Notes: generated from the sequence alone by a model not told the origin. A stretch of DNA of 64,000 nucleotides from Microbacterium flavescens (GCF_018588945.1 NZ_JAFIWA010000004.1:124001-188000); one strand, 5' to 3'; shown: positions 9,659 to 20,000, counted from the first letter of the stretch. Numbers and translations: made by a program.

Positions 9659-12343
9659 ATGACCGAGGAAGCACCCCGCACCGACCGGCGCGCGCCCCGC
9701 CGGGCCGTCGACAGCCGGAAACATGACGCTGACTCCCCCGCAACATCGCGCGCGTACCGTGACGCCATGAGTTCCGCCGCGGCACCCGTCACGCACGTCG
9801 TCGTGGTGGGCGCCGGCATGGTGGCGCACCGCTTCGTCGAGAGCCTGCTCAGCCGCGCGGACGAGTCCTGGCGCATCACGCTGCTCGGCGAGGAAGGGCG
9901 TCACCCCTACGATCGCGTCGGGCTCACCGGCTTCTTCTCGGGCGCGAGCCCCGACGACCTGACCCTCGAGCGGACGGTGCTCGACGACGAGCGGGTGCGG
10001 TTCGTGAGCGGCGATCCGGTCGCGCGCATCGATCGCGCGGCGCGGCGGGTCACCACCCGGAGCGGCCTGAGCGTCGCCTACGACCGCCTGGTCCTGGCCA
10101 CCGGGTCGTACGCGGCGCGGCTCGCGGTCGACGGCTTCGGCCTCGACGGATGCTTCGTCTACCGCACCCTCGACGACGTCGAGCGCCTCCGCGCCTTCGT
10201 CGAGAAGCGCTCGGCGGAGCTCGGACGGCCGCTGACCGGGACGGTGATCGGCGGTGGACTGCTCGGCCTGGAGGCGGCGGGAGCCTTGCAGGGGCTGGAC
10301 GTGGCGTGCACCGTCGTGCAGTCGTCGGACCGGCTGATGTCCGCGCAGCTGGACCTCCGGAGCGGCGACGCCCTGCGCCGCATCATCGAGTCCCGCGGGA
10401 TCCGTGTCATGACCGGCACGACCACGACGCGGCTGGACCCCGATCGCACCGGTCAGGTGACGGGCCTCGAGTTCCGCGACGGCAGCTACGAGCGCACGGA
10501 CGTCGTCGTGTTCACGGTGGGCGTCCGGCCGCGCGACGAGCTCGCCCGCGGCGCCGACCTCGAGGTGCATCCGCGCGGGGGCGTGCTCATCGACGCCGGG
10601 TGCGAGACCTCCGATCCCCGCATCCTCGCCATCGGGGAGGTGGCGAACTTCGACGGCGCGTGCGTGGGGCTCGTGGCTCCGGGCTATGCGATGGCGGAGG
10701 TCGCCGCGACCCGGCTGCTCGGGGGCGAGGCATCCTTCCCCGGCTACGACCTGTCGACCAAGCTCAAGCTCTCGGGGGTGGATGTCGCCAGCTTCGGCGA
10801 CGCGTTCGCCGAGACGCCCGGCGCGCTCGACGTCGTCTACGCCGACCCGGTGGCCGGCGTCTACAAGAAGCTCGTCCTCTCGGACGACGCCAAGACCCTC
10901 CTCGGCGGCATCCTCGTCGGCGACGCGTCGGCGTACGGCTCGCTTCGCCCGCTCGTCGGCGGCGCACTCGGCGGCGACCCGGCGGCCTATCTCATGCCCG
11001 AGACCGGCGTCGCCGCACCGACCGGAGAGCTGCCCGACGCAGCGCTGGTGTGCTCGTGCAACAGCGTCACCGCCGGCGCGATCCGTCACGCCGTGCACGA
11101 GGAGGGCTGCACGGACGTCGCGGCCGTCACCTCCTGCACCAAGGCGGGAGCCGCCTGCGGCTCGTGCGTGACGATGGTCAAGAAGATCGTCGGCATCGAG
11201 CTGGCGAAGTCCGGTGCGGCACTCAGCAGCGCGCTGTGCGAGCACTTCGACATGTCGCGCCGCCAGCTCTTCGACGCGGTGCGGGTGTCGGGCCACACGA
11301 CCTTCAGCGCCGTCATCGACCGCTTCGGAACGGGCCGGGGCTGCGACATCTGCAAGCCCGCACTCGCAAGCATCCTGTCCACCCTCGTGGGCAGGCACGT
11401 GCTCGACGGCGAGAACGCGACGCTGCAGGACACCAACGATCACGTGATGGCAAACCTGCAGAAGGACGGCAGCTACTCGGTCGTGCCGCGCATCCCCGGC
11501 GGCGAGATCACCCCCGAGGGGCTCGTCGTCATCGGCGAGGTCGCGCGCGATTTCGGCCTGTACACGAAGATCACCGGCGGGCAGCGCATCGATATGTTCG
11601 GCGCACGGCTCGAGCAGCTGCCCGACATCTGGAAGCGCCTCGTGGAGGCCGGCTTCGAGTCAGGTCACGCGTACGGCAAGTCGCTGCGCACCGTGAAGTC
11701 GTGCGTCGGCTCGACGTGGTGCCGGTACGGCGTGCAGGACTCGGTCGGCATGGCCGTGCAGCTCGAGCTGCGGTATCGCGGGCTGCGGTCGCCGCACAAG
11801 CTCAAGCTGGGCGTCTCGGGCTGCGCGCGCGAGTGCGCCGAGGCGCGCGGGAAGGACGTCGGCGTGATCGCGACCGAGGCGGGCTGGAACATGTACGTGG
11901 GCGGCAACGGCGGATTCACCCCCCGGCACGCCGTGCTGCTCGCCGAGGGCCTGAGCGACGCGGAACTGCTCACGGCGATCGACCGCTTCCTGATGTACTA
12001 CATCTTCACCGCCGACCGGCTGCAGCGGACCGCGCCCTGGTTCGAGGAGCTCGAGGGCGGGATCGACGGGCTGCGCGCTGTCATCTTCGACGACAGCCTG
12101 GGCGTCTGCGCCGACCTGGACGCGGCCATGGCCGCCCACATCGGGTCGTATGAGGACGAGTGGAAGGCCACGCTCGACGACCCCGACAAGCTGCGGCGGT
12201 TCGCCTCCTTCGTCAACGCGCCGACCACGCCCGATCCGTCGCTGGCCTACACCGCAGAGCGCGGCCAGGGGCGACCTGCCACGGACTCCGAGCGCGAGAG
12301 CGGCGTCCTCATCGCCGGAACGATCCTGGAGGTGCGCCGATGA
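9659..12343 (+). CDS. nirB: Assimilatory nitrite reductase (NADH), large subunit
   Basis: Siroheme-dependent enzyme of 894 residues that reduces nitrite to ammonium with NADH in the cytoplasm. Domains in order are an FAD/NADH oxidoreductase with VVVGAGMVAHR near residue 45 and an ATGSYA box, a BFD-type [2Fe-2S] domain with CSCNSV and CTKAGAACGSC, a ferredoxin-like half domain, and the 4Fe-4S/siroheme domain. The last carries its Cys pairs in SCVGSTWC and GCARECAEARGKDVG. The ATG at 9659 has AGGAG five bases upstream. The ATG at 9767 (MSSAAAPVTHVVVVGAG) would give a more typical N terminus and is preceded by TACCGT-N6, a possible leaderless start. The stop overlaps nirD. Confidence 0.93.
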   Translation: MTEEAPRTDRRAPRRAVDSRKHDADSPATSRAYRDAMSSAAAPVTHVVVVGAGMVAHRFVESLLSRADESWRITLLGEEGRHPYDRVGLTGFFSGASPDDLTLERTVLDDERVRFVSGDPVARIDRAARRVTTRSGLSVAYDRLVLATGSYAARLAVDGFGLDGCFVYRTLDDVERLRAFVEKRSAELGRPLTGTVIGGGLLGLEAAGALQGLDVACTVVQSSDRLMSAQLDLRSGDALRRIIESRGIRVMTGTTTTRLDPDRTGQVTGLEFRDGSYERTDVVVFTVGVRPRDELARGADLEVHPRGGVLIDAGCETSDPRILAIGEVANFDGACVGLVAPGYAMAEVAATRLLGGEASFPGYDLSTKLKLSGVDVASFGDAFAETPGALDVVYADPVAGVYKKLVLSDDAKTLLGGILVGDASAYGSLRPLVGGALGGDPAAYLMPETGVAAPTGELPDAALVCSCNSVTAGAIRHAVHEEGCTDVAAVTSCTKAGAACGSCVTMVKKIVGIELAKSGAALSSALCEHFDMSRRQLFDAVRVSGHTTFSAVIDRFGTGRGCDICKPALASILSTLVGRHVLDGENATLQDTNDHVMANLQKDGSYSVVPRIPGGEITPEGLVVIGEVARDFGLYTKITGGQRIDMFGARLEQLPDIWKRLVEAGFESGHAYGKSLRTVKSCVGSTWCRYGVQDSVGMAVQLELRYRGLRSPHKLKLGVSGCARECAEARGKDVGVIATEAGWNMYVGGNGGFTPRHAVLLAEGLSDAELLTAIDRFLMYYIFTADRLQRTAPWFEELEGGIDGLRAVIFDDSLGVCADLDAAMAAHIGSYEDEWKATLDDPDKLRRFASFVNAPTTPDPSLAYTAERGQGRPATDSERESGVLIAGTILEVRR

Positions 12344-12723
12344 CCCTCGTCGACCCGCAGTCCACCGCGACCGAGGCGCCCGACGGCTGGGTGCGCGTGT
12401 GCGCCGTGTCCGACCTCGAGGTCGAGCGCGGCCGTGCCGCCCTCCTCGGCGGCACGCAGATCGCGCTGTTCCTGCTCCACAGCGGGCGAGTCCACGCCGT
12501 GTCGAACTTCGATCCGTACAGCCGGGCGAACGTGATCTCCCGCGGCATCGTCGGAACCCGGCAGGAGGCCCCGACCGTCGCATCGCCGATGTACAAGCAG
12601 GTCTTCGACCTGCGCACCGGCTCGTGTCTCGACACCCAGGGCAAGGAGCCCGCCTCGCTGCACGTCTGGCCGGCCGCCGTGACCGACGGCCAGGTGCTCG
12701 TGCGCTGGGAGGCGCAATCGTGA
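12340..12723 (+). CDS. nirD: Nitrite reductase (NADH), small subunit
   Basis: A 127-residue partner of NirB with a Rieske-like fold. It contains the usual core (VCAVSDLEVERGRAALLGG, ALFLLHSGRVHAVSNFDP, PMYKQVFDLRTG) and ends HVWPAAVTDGQVLVRW. The Cys/His pairs that hold a Rieske cluster are absent, as is normal for NirD. Its ATG overlaps the nirB stop (ATGA) and its stop overlaps the cobA GTG, so the three genes are one coupled operon. Confidence 0.93.
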   Translation: MTLVDPQSTATEAPDGWVRVCAVSDLEVERGRAALLGGTQIALFLLHSGRVHAVSNFDPYSRANVISRGIVGTRQEAPTVASPMYKQVFDLRTGSCLDTQGKEPASLHVWPAAVTDGQVLVRWEAQS

Positions 12724-13475
12724 CCGGCCGCGTCGACCTGGTGGGCGGCGGCCCGGGGCCGATCGACCTCATGACCGTCCGAGCGTGGCGCCTGCTGGGG
12801 CAGGCCGACGTCGTCGTGATGGACCGCCTGGGCCCGACTGAGATCCGTCCGCACCTGCGACCGGACGCCGAGGTCATCGACGTCGGCAAGATCCCGGGGC
12901 ATCACCCGGTGCCGCAGCACGAGATCAACGAGATCCTCGTCGACCGGGCCCGGGCGGGAAAGCGCGTGGTGCGGCTCAAGGGAGGCGATCCGTTCGTCTT
13001 CGGCCGCGGCGGCGAGGAGGTCATCGCGTGCGTCGCGGCGGGCGTGCCGGTCGACGTGGTGCCGGGGGTGACGAGCGCGGTCGCGGTGCCCGAGGTGGCC
13101 GGCATCCCCGTCACGCACCGGGGAATCGCGTCGGCCGTGCATATCGTCAACGGCCAGTCGGAGCTCACCGCCGCGACCCTGGCAGCGCTCGGCGACGACG
13201 ACGTCACAACCGTGATCCTCATGGGCGTGGGGGCGCTCCCTCGCCTCGTCGCCGACGCCCTGCGAGCGGGCGTTCCGCGCGAGCGCCCGGTCGCGATCGT
13301 CGAACGCGGTCACCATCCCGATCAGCGGACCACCCGCAGCTCGCTCGGCGACATCGTGCTCGACGCCGGTCGCATCGGCGTGCGCAACCCCGCCGTCATC
13401 GTCGTGGGCGAAGTCGCCCGGGCCGGCACGCTCGTCCCCCAGCTGATCGCAGCGCGCTCCGGATCCGGCGGCTGA
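12720..13475 (+). CDS. cobA: Uroporphyrinogen-III C-methyltransferase
   Basis: A 251-residue SAM-dependent methyltransferase that makes precorrin-2 from uroporphyrinogen III, the first step towards siroheme. It shows [44 protein letters not shown] and [23 protein letters not shown], all hallmarks of the SUMT family. The GTG start at 12720 overlaps the nirD stop (GTGA). Its place directly after nirBD fits siroheme supply for NirB. No dehydrogenase/ferrochelatase domain is fused, so the last siroheme steps must be encoded elsewhere. Confidence 0.92.
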   Translation: MTGRVDLVGGGPGPIDLMTVRAWRLLGQADVVVMDRLGPTEIRPHLRPDAEVIDVGKIPGHHPVPQHEINEILVDRARAGKRVVRLKGGDPFVFGRGGEEVIACVAAGVPVDVVPGVTSAVAVPEVAGIPVTHRGIASAVHIVNGQSELTAATLAALGDDDVTTVILMGVGALPRLVADALRAGVPRERPVAIVERGHHPDQRTTRSSLGDIVLDAGRIGVRNPAVIVVGEVARAGTLVPQLIAARSGSGG

Positions 13476-13478
13476 CCG

Positions 13479-14624
13479 GTGTCGCTCCCCCGCCCCGCTC
13501 TCTCGGCCGCCCTCGACGGCTGCACGATCGTGATCGCCGTCGATCGGCGCTCGCTCGAACTCGCGGCCGCGCTCGAGCGTCACGGCGCTGCGGTGCGGCA
13601 CGCCCCCGCGCTCACGATCGTGCCGCACATCGACGACGACGCGCTGATCGAGGCGACGCGGAAGCTCATCGCGAACCCTCCCGAGATCGTCGTCGCCAGC
13701 ACCGGCGTGGGCTTCCGGGGCTGGATGGAGGCGGCCGACGAAGCGGGGATGCTCGATGACCTCCACGCCGCCCTGTCCGGGGCGCAGATCGTGGCCAGAG
13801 GCCCCAAAGCGCGCGGCGCGATCCAGCAGGCGGGGCTCACCGCCGACTGGGTGGCCGAGTCCGAGACCTCGGCCGAGCTGGGCGAATACCTCCTCGCCGA
13901 GGGGGTCGCGGGCCGGCGCGTCGCCGTCCAGCACCACGGCTCGGGCGCGGACGGGCTCGACGAGCTCTTCGAGCAGGCGGGCGCCGACGTCGTGAGCCTC
14001 ACCGTGTACCGGTGGGGACCGCCTCCGGACTCCGCCGCGGTGTGCCGCTCGGTCGTGTCGACTGCGCAGGGCGAGGTCGACGCGGTGCTGTTCACGTCCG
14101 CTCCCGGTGCAGCGGAGTGGCTCGCCGCGGCCGGGCGCGAGGGCGTCCTGGACGACATCGTGGACCTCGCCGCGACCGGGCGCGTGCTGATGGCCGCGGT
14201 CGGACCCATCACCGCGTCCCCGCTCGTCTCCACCGGGATCACGCCCCTCGTCGCCGAGCGCGGGCGGCTGGGCTCCCTCGTGCGGGCGGTCGTGACGCAC
14301 TTCGGCGGCGGTCATGCGGCATGGCTGGACACGAGCGCCGGGCGCCTCGAGCTGCGCAGCACGGGCGCGGTTCTTGCGGGTGCCCACATCCCGCTGTCCC
14401 GTACGGGCACCGACATCCTCGCCGCCCTGTTCGAGGCGGGCGGAAGCGTCGTCTCCCGCCAGCGCCTCCAGAGCGCGCTCCCCCGCTCGGGCGTGAACAC
14501 CCATGCGGTCGAGATGGCGGTCGCCCGCGTGCGGGAGGCCCTCGGCGTGCCCGACCTCATCAAGACGGTCGTCAAGCGCGGGTACCGGCTCAACGTCCTC
14601 GACCCCGCCGAGGCCTCGGCCTGA
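13479..14624 (+). CDS. NnaR-like regulator: HemD-like domain plus winged helix
   Basis: A 381-residue protein starting at GTG 13479, three bases after cobA. Residues about 1-265 resemble uroporphyrinogen-III synthase (STGVGFRGWMEAAD, RGPKARGAIQQAGL, FTSAPGAAEWL). Residues about 285-375 are an OmpR/PhoB-type winged helix (LSRTGTDILAALFEAGG, VSRQRLQSAL, HAVEMAVARVREALG, IKTVVKRGYRLNV). In Streptomyces a protein of this architecture, NnaR, activates nitrate/nitrite assimilation genes together with GlnR. The position at the end of nirBD-cobA supports a regulatory role here. Residual HemD activity cannot be excluded from sequence. Confidence 0.85.
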   Translation: MSLPRPALSAALDGCTIVIAVDRRSLELAAALERHGAAVRHAPALTIVPHIDDDALIEATRKLIANPPEIVVASTGVGFRGWMEAADEAGMLDDLHAALSGAQIVARGPKARGAIQQAGLTADWVAESETSAELGEYLLAEGVAGRRVAVQHHGSGADGLDELFEQAGADVVSLTVYRWGPPPDSAAVCRSVVSTAQGEVDAVLFTSAPGAAEWLAAAGREGVLDDIVDLAATGRVLMAAVGPITASPLVSTGITPLVAERGRLGSLVRAVVTHFGGGHAAWLDTSAGRLELRSTGAVLAGAHIPLSRTGTDILAALFEAGGSVVSRQRLQSALPRSGVNTHAVEMAVARVREALGVPDLIKTVVKRGYRLNVLDPAEASA

Positions 14625-14643
14625 CTCGCAGGCTCAGGCGAGG
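14614..14643. terminator. Hairpin at the nnaR/trmD convergence
   Basis: Inverted arms at 14614-14624 and 14634-14643, with one unpaired base and a 9-base loop, span both stop codons of the convergent genes. The position suits a bidirectional terminator. There is no U tract, so confidence is moderate. Confidence 0.45.
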
Positions 14644-15311
14644 AGGTCCGGTCGGTGCGCCCGCGTGCGCTCGAGGCTCTGCTCACGACGCCACGCCGCG
14701 ATCGCGCCGTGGTTGCCGCTGAGCAGGACCGCAGGCACTTCGTGTCCGCGCCACACCGCGGGCTTCGTGTAGCTCGGGTATTCGAGCAGGCCGTCCTCGT
14801 GCGACTCCTCGACGAGGCTCTCCGGATTGCCGACGACGCCGGGGATGAGCCGGGAGACCGCCTCGACGACCGCCATCGCGGCCACCTCGCCGCCGTTGAG
14901 CACGTAGTCGCCGAGGCTCACGAGCCGCACCCGCCCGCGCTCGGCGTAGTGGTCGACGACGCGCTGGTCGATCCCCTCGTAGCGCCCGCACGCGAACACG
15001 AGGTGATTCTCGCCGGCCAGCTCGCGGGCCATCGCCTGCGAGAACTGCTCGCCCGCGGGCGACGGCACCAGCAGCACCGCGTCGTCGGACAGCAGCGCGT
15101 CGAGCGCCTCCCCCCACGGCTCGGGCTTCATGACCATGCCCGCGCCGCCGCCATAGGGCGTGTCGTCGACCGTGCGGTGGCGGTCACGGGTCCACTCGCG
15201 CAGATCGTGAACGTGCATGTCGAGGATGCCGCGATCCCGCGCCTTGCCGATGAGCGAGACGTCCAGCACGTCGAAGAACGCCGGGAAGATCGTGACGATG
15301 TCGACGCGCAT
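14634..15311 (-). CDS. trmD: tRNA (guanine-N1-)-methyltransferase
   Basis: A 225-residue SPOUT methyltransferase that makes m1G37 in tRNA and prevents frameshifting. It begins [22 protein letters not shown]. The trefoil-knot SAM site is visible in [15 protein letters not shown] and [15 protein letters not shown], and the catalytic Asp region [15 protein letters not shown] follows. The ATG at 15311 matches the family N terminus. The gene belongs with rimM and rplS in the classical ribosome operon but stands alone here, 6 kb from rimM and 13 kb from rplS. Confidence 0.96.
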   Translation of the reverse strand: MRVDIVTIFPAFFDVLDVSLIGKARDRGILDMHVHDLREWTRDRHRTVDDTPYGGGAGMVMKPEPWGEALDALLSDDAVLLVPSPAGEQFSQAMARELAGENHLVFACGRYEGIDQRVVDHYAERGRVRLVSLGDYVLNGGEVAAMAVVEAVSRLIPGVVGNPESLVEESHEDGLLEYPSYTKPAVWRGHEVPAVLLSGNHGAIAAWRREQSLERTRAHRPDLLA

Positions 15312-15350
15312 GGCTTCGAGTCTAGGCATCCGCTCGGATGTTTCCGACGT

Positions 15351-15434
15351 GTGACCGGACGCTAACCGCACCCGACGGCCGACGGTGACGGAACCTTGAC
15401 CGAGAAGTAACGGCAGAGGTCGCAGGGCGGAAAC
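15351..15434 (+). promoter_or_regulatory. Nitrogen-regulator-type operator upstream of narK
   Basis: The core repeats the nirB pattern exactly: GTGAC 15385-15389, N17, GTAAC 15407-15411, N18, GAAAC 15430-15434. TTGAC at 15396-15400 fills the intermediate 11-bp position. An extra pair, GTGAC-N6-CTAAC, lies at 15351-15366. A -10-like TACGGT is at 15445-15450, the same distance from GAAAC as TAGCGT is in the nirB region. The 11-bp periodicity resembles GlnR boxes; the protein that binds is inferred. Confidence 0.68.
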
Positions 15435-15478
15435 ACCCCCTTCATACGGTGAAGGCACACTTCACCTGAGGAGGCGTA

Positions 15479-16900
15479 ATGACCACGACCGTCACACCGT
15501 CCACGACGGACGTCGATGCTCCGCCGCCGGCCGCCACGCCGGCATCCCTCACCCATCGTCCCGGCCGCTGGATCGACGGCTGGAACGCCGAGGACAGCGC
15601 CTTCTGGCAGGCCGGCGGCCGCGGGATCGCACGTCGCAACCTGGGCTGGTCGATCTTCGCCGAGTTCCTCGGGTTCATCGTCTGGCAGCTGTGGAGCATC
15701 GTCGTCGTGATGCTTCCCGCTGCGGGATTCGAGCTGTCGAGCTCGCAGCTGTTCTGGCTCATCTCGCTGCCGAGCCTCGTCGGCGCGACGCTGCGCTTCC
15801 CCTACACGTTCATGGTGGGCATCGTCGGCGGACGCAACTGGACCATCGTCTCGGCGGCGCTGCTGCTCATCCCGGCCGTCCTCCTCGGCTTCGTGGTCTC
15901 GAACCCCGAGACCCCGTTCGGCGTGCTGCTGCTCGTCGCCGCGCTCGGCGGGGTGGGAGGCGGCAACTTCGCGAGCTCGATGGCGAACATCACCTACTTC
16001 TTCCCGCAGAAGGAGAAGGGGTGGGCTCTGGGCCTGAATGCCGCAGGCGGCAATCTCGGCACCTCCGTCGCGCAGTTCGCCGTGCCGATCGCGGTGACCA
16101 TCGGCGCCGGCGCGACCCTGAACATCGCTCTCGCGGGGTGGATGTGGATCCCGCTGATCCTCGTCGCCATCTGGGGCGCCTGGCGGTACATGGACAATCT
16201 GTCGTCGGCGAAGGCCGACTTCGCGGGTTCGGCCGCCGCGTTGCGCGAGCCGCACCTGTGGCTCATGGCCCTGCTCTACATCGGCACGTTCGGCTCGTTC
16301 ATCGGGTTCGCCAGCGTCTTCCCGAAGCTCATCGCCGACCAGTTCCCCGGCTTCTCGACGTTCCAGGTCGGTCAGGCGGCGATCTCCCTCGCGTTCCTCG
16401 GCGCCCTGATCGGGTCGCTCGCCCGGCCCTACGGCGGCAGACTGGCCGACCGCTTCGGCGGAGCGCGGGTCACCGTCGGCGCGTTCGCCGTCATGGCGCT
16501 CGGCGCGCTCTCACTCGTCTGGACCCTTCCGCTGCGGAACTTCTGGGTCTTCCTCGGCTGCTTCCTCGTCCTCTTCGCAGCCACCGGCATGGGCAACGGC
16601 TCGACGTATCGCATGATCCCGAGCATCTTCGCCGCACGGGGTCTCGCGACCGGAGCGGTTCCGGGGTCGCCCGCCGCCACGCAGGTGCAGCGCAAGGCCG
16701 CCGCCGCGCTCGGGCTCATCTCGGCGATCGGCGCCTACGGCGGGTTCCTGGTGCCGCAGGTGCTCAATGCGTCGCAGCTCGCCACCGGCGGGTACTCCGC
16801 AGCGTTCCTCGGCTTCGTCGCCGCGTACGTCGCCCTCATGGTCGTGACGGTGCTCGTGTACGTCATCCCCCGCCGGTCGCTGGCCGGTCAGCGCATCTGA
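15479..16900 (+). CDS. narK: Nitrate/nitrite transporter, MFS
   Basis: A 473-residue major facilitator with about 12 membrane segments that imports nitrate and/or exports nitrite. Nitrate/nitrite porter motifs are visible: FPYTFMVGIVGGRNWT with the conserved Arg in TM2, and the Gly-rich nitrate signature GGVGGGNFASSMANITYFFP in TM5. A second Gly-rich block, FAATGMGNGSTYRMIP, lies in TM11. The ATG at 15479 has AGGAGG four bases upstream. The gene is monocistronic, ends in a strong hairpin, and converges on the nitrate reductase gene that it serves. Confidence 0.94.
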   Translation: MTTTVTPSTTDVDAPPPAATPASLTHRPGRWIDGWNAEDSAFWQAGGRGIARRNLGWSIFAEFLGFIVWQLWSIVVVMLPAAGFELSSSQLFWLISLPSLVGATLRFPYTFMVGIVGGRNWTIVSAALLLIPAVLLGFVVSNPETPFGVLLLVAALGGVGGGNFASSMANITYFFPQKEKGWALGLNAAGGNLGTSVAQFAVPIAVTIGAGATLNIALAGWMWIPLILVAIWGAWRYMDNLSSAKADFAGSAAALREPHLWLMALLYIGTFGSFIGFASVFPKLIADQFPGFSTFQVGQAAISLAFLGALIGSLARPYGGRLADRFGGARVTVGAFAVMALGALSLVWTLPLRNFWVFLGCFLVLFAATGMGNGSTYRMIPSIFAARGLATGAVPGSPAATQVQRKAAAALGLISAIGAYGGFLVPQVLNASQLATGGYSAAFLGFVAAYVALMVVTVLVYVIPRRSLAGQRI

Positions 16901-16912
16901 CGGAGCGCGGGC

Positions 16913-16951
16913 ACGAGGCGGGCCGCTCCCCGAGGGCGCGGCCCGCCTCGT
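16913..16951 (+). terminator. Hairpin terminator of narK
   Basis: A perfect 14-bp inverted repeat (16913-16926 and 16938-16951) with an 11-base loop begins 12 bases after the narK stop. It is GC-rich and followed by TCGTGTG, without a long U tract. It could also serve the convergent nitrate reductase gene. Confidence 0.7.
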
Positions 16952-16960
16952 CGTGTGCCG

Positions 16961-17025
16961 GCGTCAGGCGACACGCCGCCGGTGGTCAGCTCGTCGACGC
17001 CGCCACACGGCGTGTCGCCTGACGC
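16961..17025. repeat. 18-bp perfect inverted repeat
   Basis: The arms at 16961-16978 and 17008-17025 are exact reverse complements (GCGTCAGGCGACACGCCG) around a 29-base spacer. It lies between the narK terminator and the stop of the nitrate reductase gene, and no ORF covers it. It may be a second terminator or a copy of a dispersed palindromic element. Confidence 0.75.
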
Positions 17026-17045
17026 TGGTACCGGAATCGGCGGTC

Positions 17046-20000
17046 TCAGTACACGTCGCGCACGTAGCGTTTCTGGGCGACCAGGCTCTTGCGGTAGTCG
17101 GCCGCGGCCTCCCCCGACAGGCCGCCGTGCCGGCGGGCGATCGTGACGAGGGTGTCGTCGACGTCCTTGGCCATGCGACTCGCGTCGCCGCACACGTAGA
17201 GCTGCGCACCGTCCTGCAGCCAGCGCCAGAGCTCGAGTCCGTGCTCGACCATGCGGTCCTGCACGTAGATCTTCTGCCGCTGGTCGCGCGAGAACGCGAG
17301 GTCGAGGCGGGTGAGGAAGCCGTCGTCGCGCATCGACTCGAGCTCCTCCCGGTAGTAGAAGTCGGTCGCCGCGTGCTGCTCTCCGAAGAAGAGCCAGTTG
17401 CGGCCGGTGTGGCCGTCCGCCCGCCGGTCGTGCAGGAACGCGCGGAACGGTGCGATCCCGGTGCCCGGCCCGATCATGATCATCGGCGCATCCGCTGCGG
17501 CAGGCGTCCGGAAGTGCGGCGACTTCTCCAGGTAGATGGGCGTGGGCGCCGCGGCGGCCGAGTCGGCCAGGTACGTGGAGGCGACACCGCCGCGGCGCAG
17601 GCCGGTCTCGGTCTCGAACCGCACCACCGAGACCGTGAGCTGCACCTCGTCCGGCGACGTCTTGGGGCTGGACGAGATCGAGTACTGCCGCGGCTGCAGG
17701 CGCTTGAGCACCGGCATCCACTCGGCGGCCTCCGCCCGCACCGGGAACGCGCGCAGCAGATCCACGGCGTGCATGCTCCACAGGAACTGCTCGAGCCGGC
17801 CCTTGTTCTCGCGGCGCAGCAGGGTGGCCAGGGTCGGGTCGGGGTTGCGCTCGGCCACGAAGGCGAGCAGGTCGGCGCCGATCCTCGTGATGTCGAGTTC
17901 GGCGAGCGCGTCCTCGAGGAAGCGCTCACGTCCCTCGAGCTCGACCACGGCGTGAGGCGACAGGCCGGTGACGTCGAGCCACTCCGCGACCATCGCGGGT
18001 GCATTCGCGCACACCACCCCGAGGGAGTCGCCCGCCTCGTAGGTCACGCCGGCCCGCTCGAGGTCGAAGCCGAACTGCCGCACCTCCTTCGCCGAGCCGG
18101 CACCGCTGAGCAGCCGGTTCGTCACGAGCGGGGCGAGCACCGGGTTGCCGCGGGTGAACATCCGTCGCATCGGGGGCGCGGCGGGCGCTTCCGTGAGGAC
18201 AGCGGATGCCGCGTCCCCGGCGGTGATCGTCGAGATGACCTCCTCGAGCCACGCGGCGGCCGGCTCCGCATAGTCGGGTTCGCAGTCGACGCGCGGCAGG
18301 AGTGCGGTCGCCCCGAGGGCTCCGAGGCGCGCGTCGATGCTGCGACCATGGCCGCAGAAGTCGTCGTAGCTCGAGTCGCCGATCGCGAAGACGGCGTAGT
18401 CGAGTCCCGGCAGCTCGGGCACCGTGTCGCTGCTGAGCTCATCCCACAGGTCTGCGGCGTTGTCAGGCGGGCCGCCGTCGCCGAAGGTCGAGGTCACCAC
18501 GAGCAGCTTCCGCACCGACGCGAGGTCGGTCAGCGACATGTCGACCATGCTGACCGTGCGGGCGGGGATGCCGCGTGCCGTCAGCGTCGCGGCGCACGTG
18601 GAGGCGACCTCCTCGGCGTTGCCGGTCTGGGATCCCCACAGCACGGTGACCTCGTCGAGCGCCGGTGCGCCGGCGGCGGGCAGGCCCAGCGGCGTCCGCG
18701 AATAGAGACCGGCGAGCACGCCGTCGAACCACGCGCGCGACACCTCGCGCAGCGGAGCCGCCGGCGGCAGCACGGGGACGGACCCGGACGCCACGGACGC
18801 GACCTCCAGCGCCGACAGGAATCCTGAAAGGTACCGTCCCTCGGCCTCGGTCAGTGCGGGAGCGCCGGTGGCCTCGACCCCCGCGCCCGTCAGCACGGCC
18901 CGCGCGGCGCCGGGCAGCGGCATCCCGTCCGCCTTCTCCCGGATGGGCGCTTCGTCCGATGCCGGACCCACCCGGCGGAGGGCGACCGCGGCGAACTTGA
19001 ACTCGGGCTGCAGCGACGCAGCGTCGACGGCGTCGCTCGTGACCGCGTTCACCGCGAGGTGCTCGCCGTGCTCGTCGTTCCAGTGGAAGGGGGCGAAGCA
19101 GCACCCCGGCTGCACTCGGTCGGTGACGACCGCAGGAAGGACGGCACGGCCCCGGCGAGAGGCGATCTCGACCTGGTCCCCCTCGGCGATGCCCAGGATC
19201 TCGGCGTCGCGAGGATGCACCTCGACGAACGGCTTCGGGTTCAGCCGCACGAGCTTGTCGACCTTGCCCGTCTTGGTCATCGTGTGCCACTGGTGCTGGA
19301 GGCGGCCCGTGTTGAGGATCCACGGATAGTCGTCGTCCGGCAGCTCGCTCGGCCCGAGATGCGGGCGCGCGAAGAACTGGGCGCGCCGGCTGGGAGTGGC
19401 GAACGCCAGCCGCGGCACGGTCCCGTCCACCTCGCGGTGAAGGGCCTGGCTGATCCCGTCGTTGACATACCGGATCGGATGCCGGTCCTCGGCGTCGCCC
19501 GGCGGCGCCGGCCACTGCACGGGTCCGCGGCGCAGGCGGTCGTAGTCGACGCCCCGGATGTCCCAGCCGGTCTGCGGGTTCCAGAACCGGCGGATCTCCT
19601 CGAAGACCTCGCCGCTGCTCTCGAACGCGAATCCCTCGTCGAACCCCACCGCCTGCGCGATCCGGCAGATGGTCAGCCAGTCGGGCTGCGCGTCGCCGGG
19701 GGCGTCCGCCGCGCGCTGCGAGAGCGTCATCGTGCGATCGCTGTTCACCATCACTCCCTCGGACTCGACCCACAGGGTGGCCGGCAGCAGGATGTCGGCA
19801 TACGCGTTCGTCGCGGTCTCGGTGAAGACGTCCTGAACGATGACCAGCTCGGCCGCCTCGAGTCCGGCGATCGCCGACGACCGGTTGGCCACCGATGCGA
19901 CCGGGTTCGTGCAGATGATCCACGCGGCCCTGATCTTTCCCGCCGCCATCGACCGGAACATGTCGATCGTGCCGGTGCCCGCCTCGTCGCGGATCGTGCC

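Noticed and set aside
16953..18827. A 624-codon plus-strand frame opposite the nitrate reductase flavoprotein part
   Set aside because: It is a shadow of codon bias; the minus strand carries FMN, FAD and NADPH motifs throughout.
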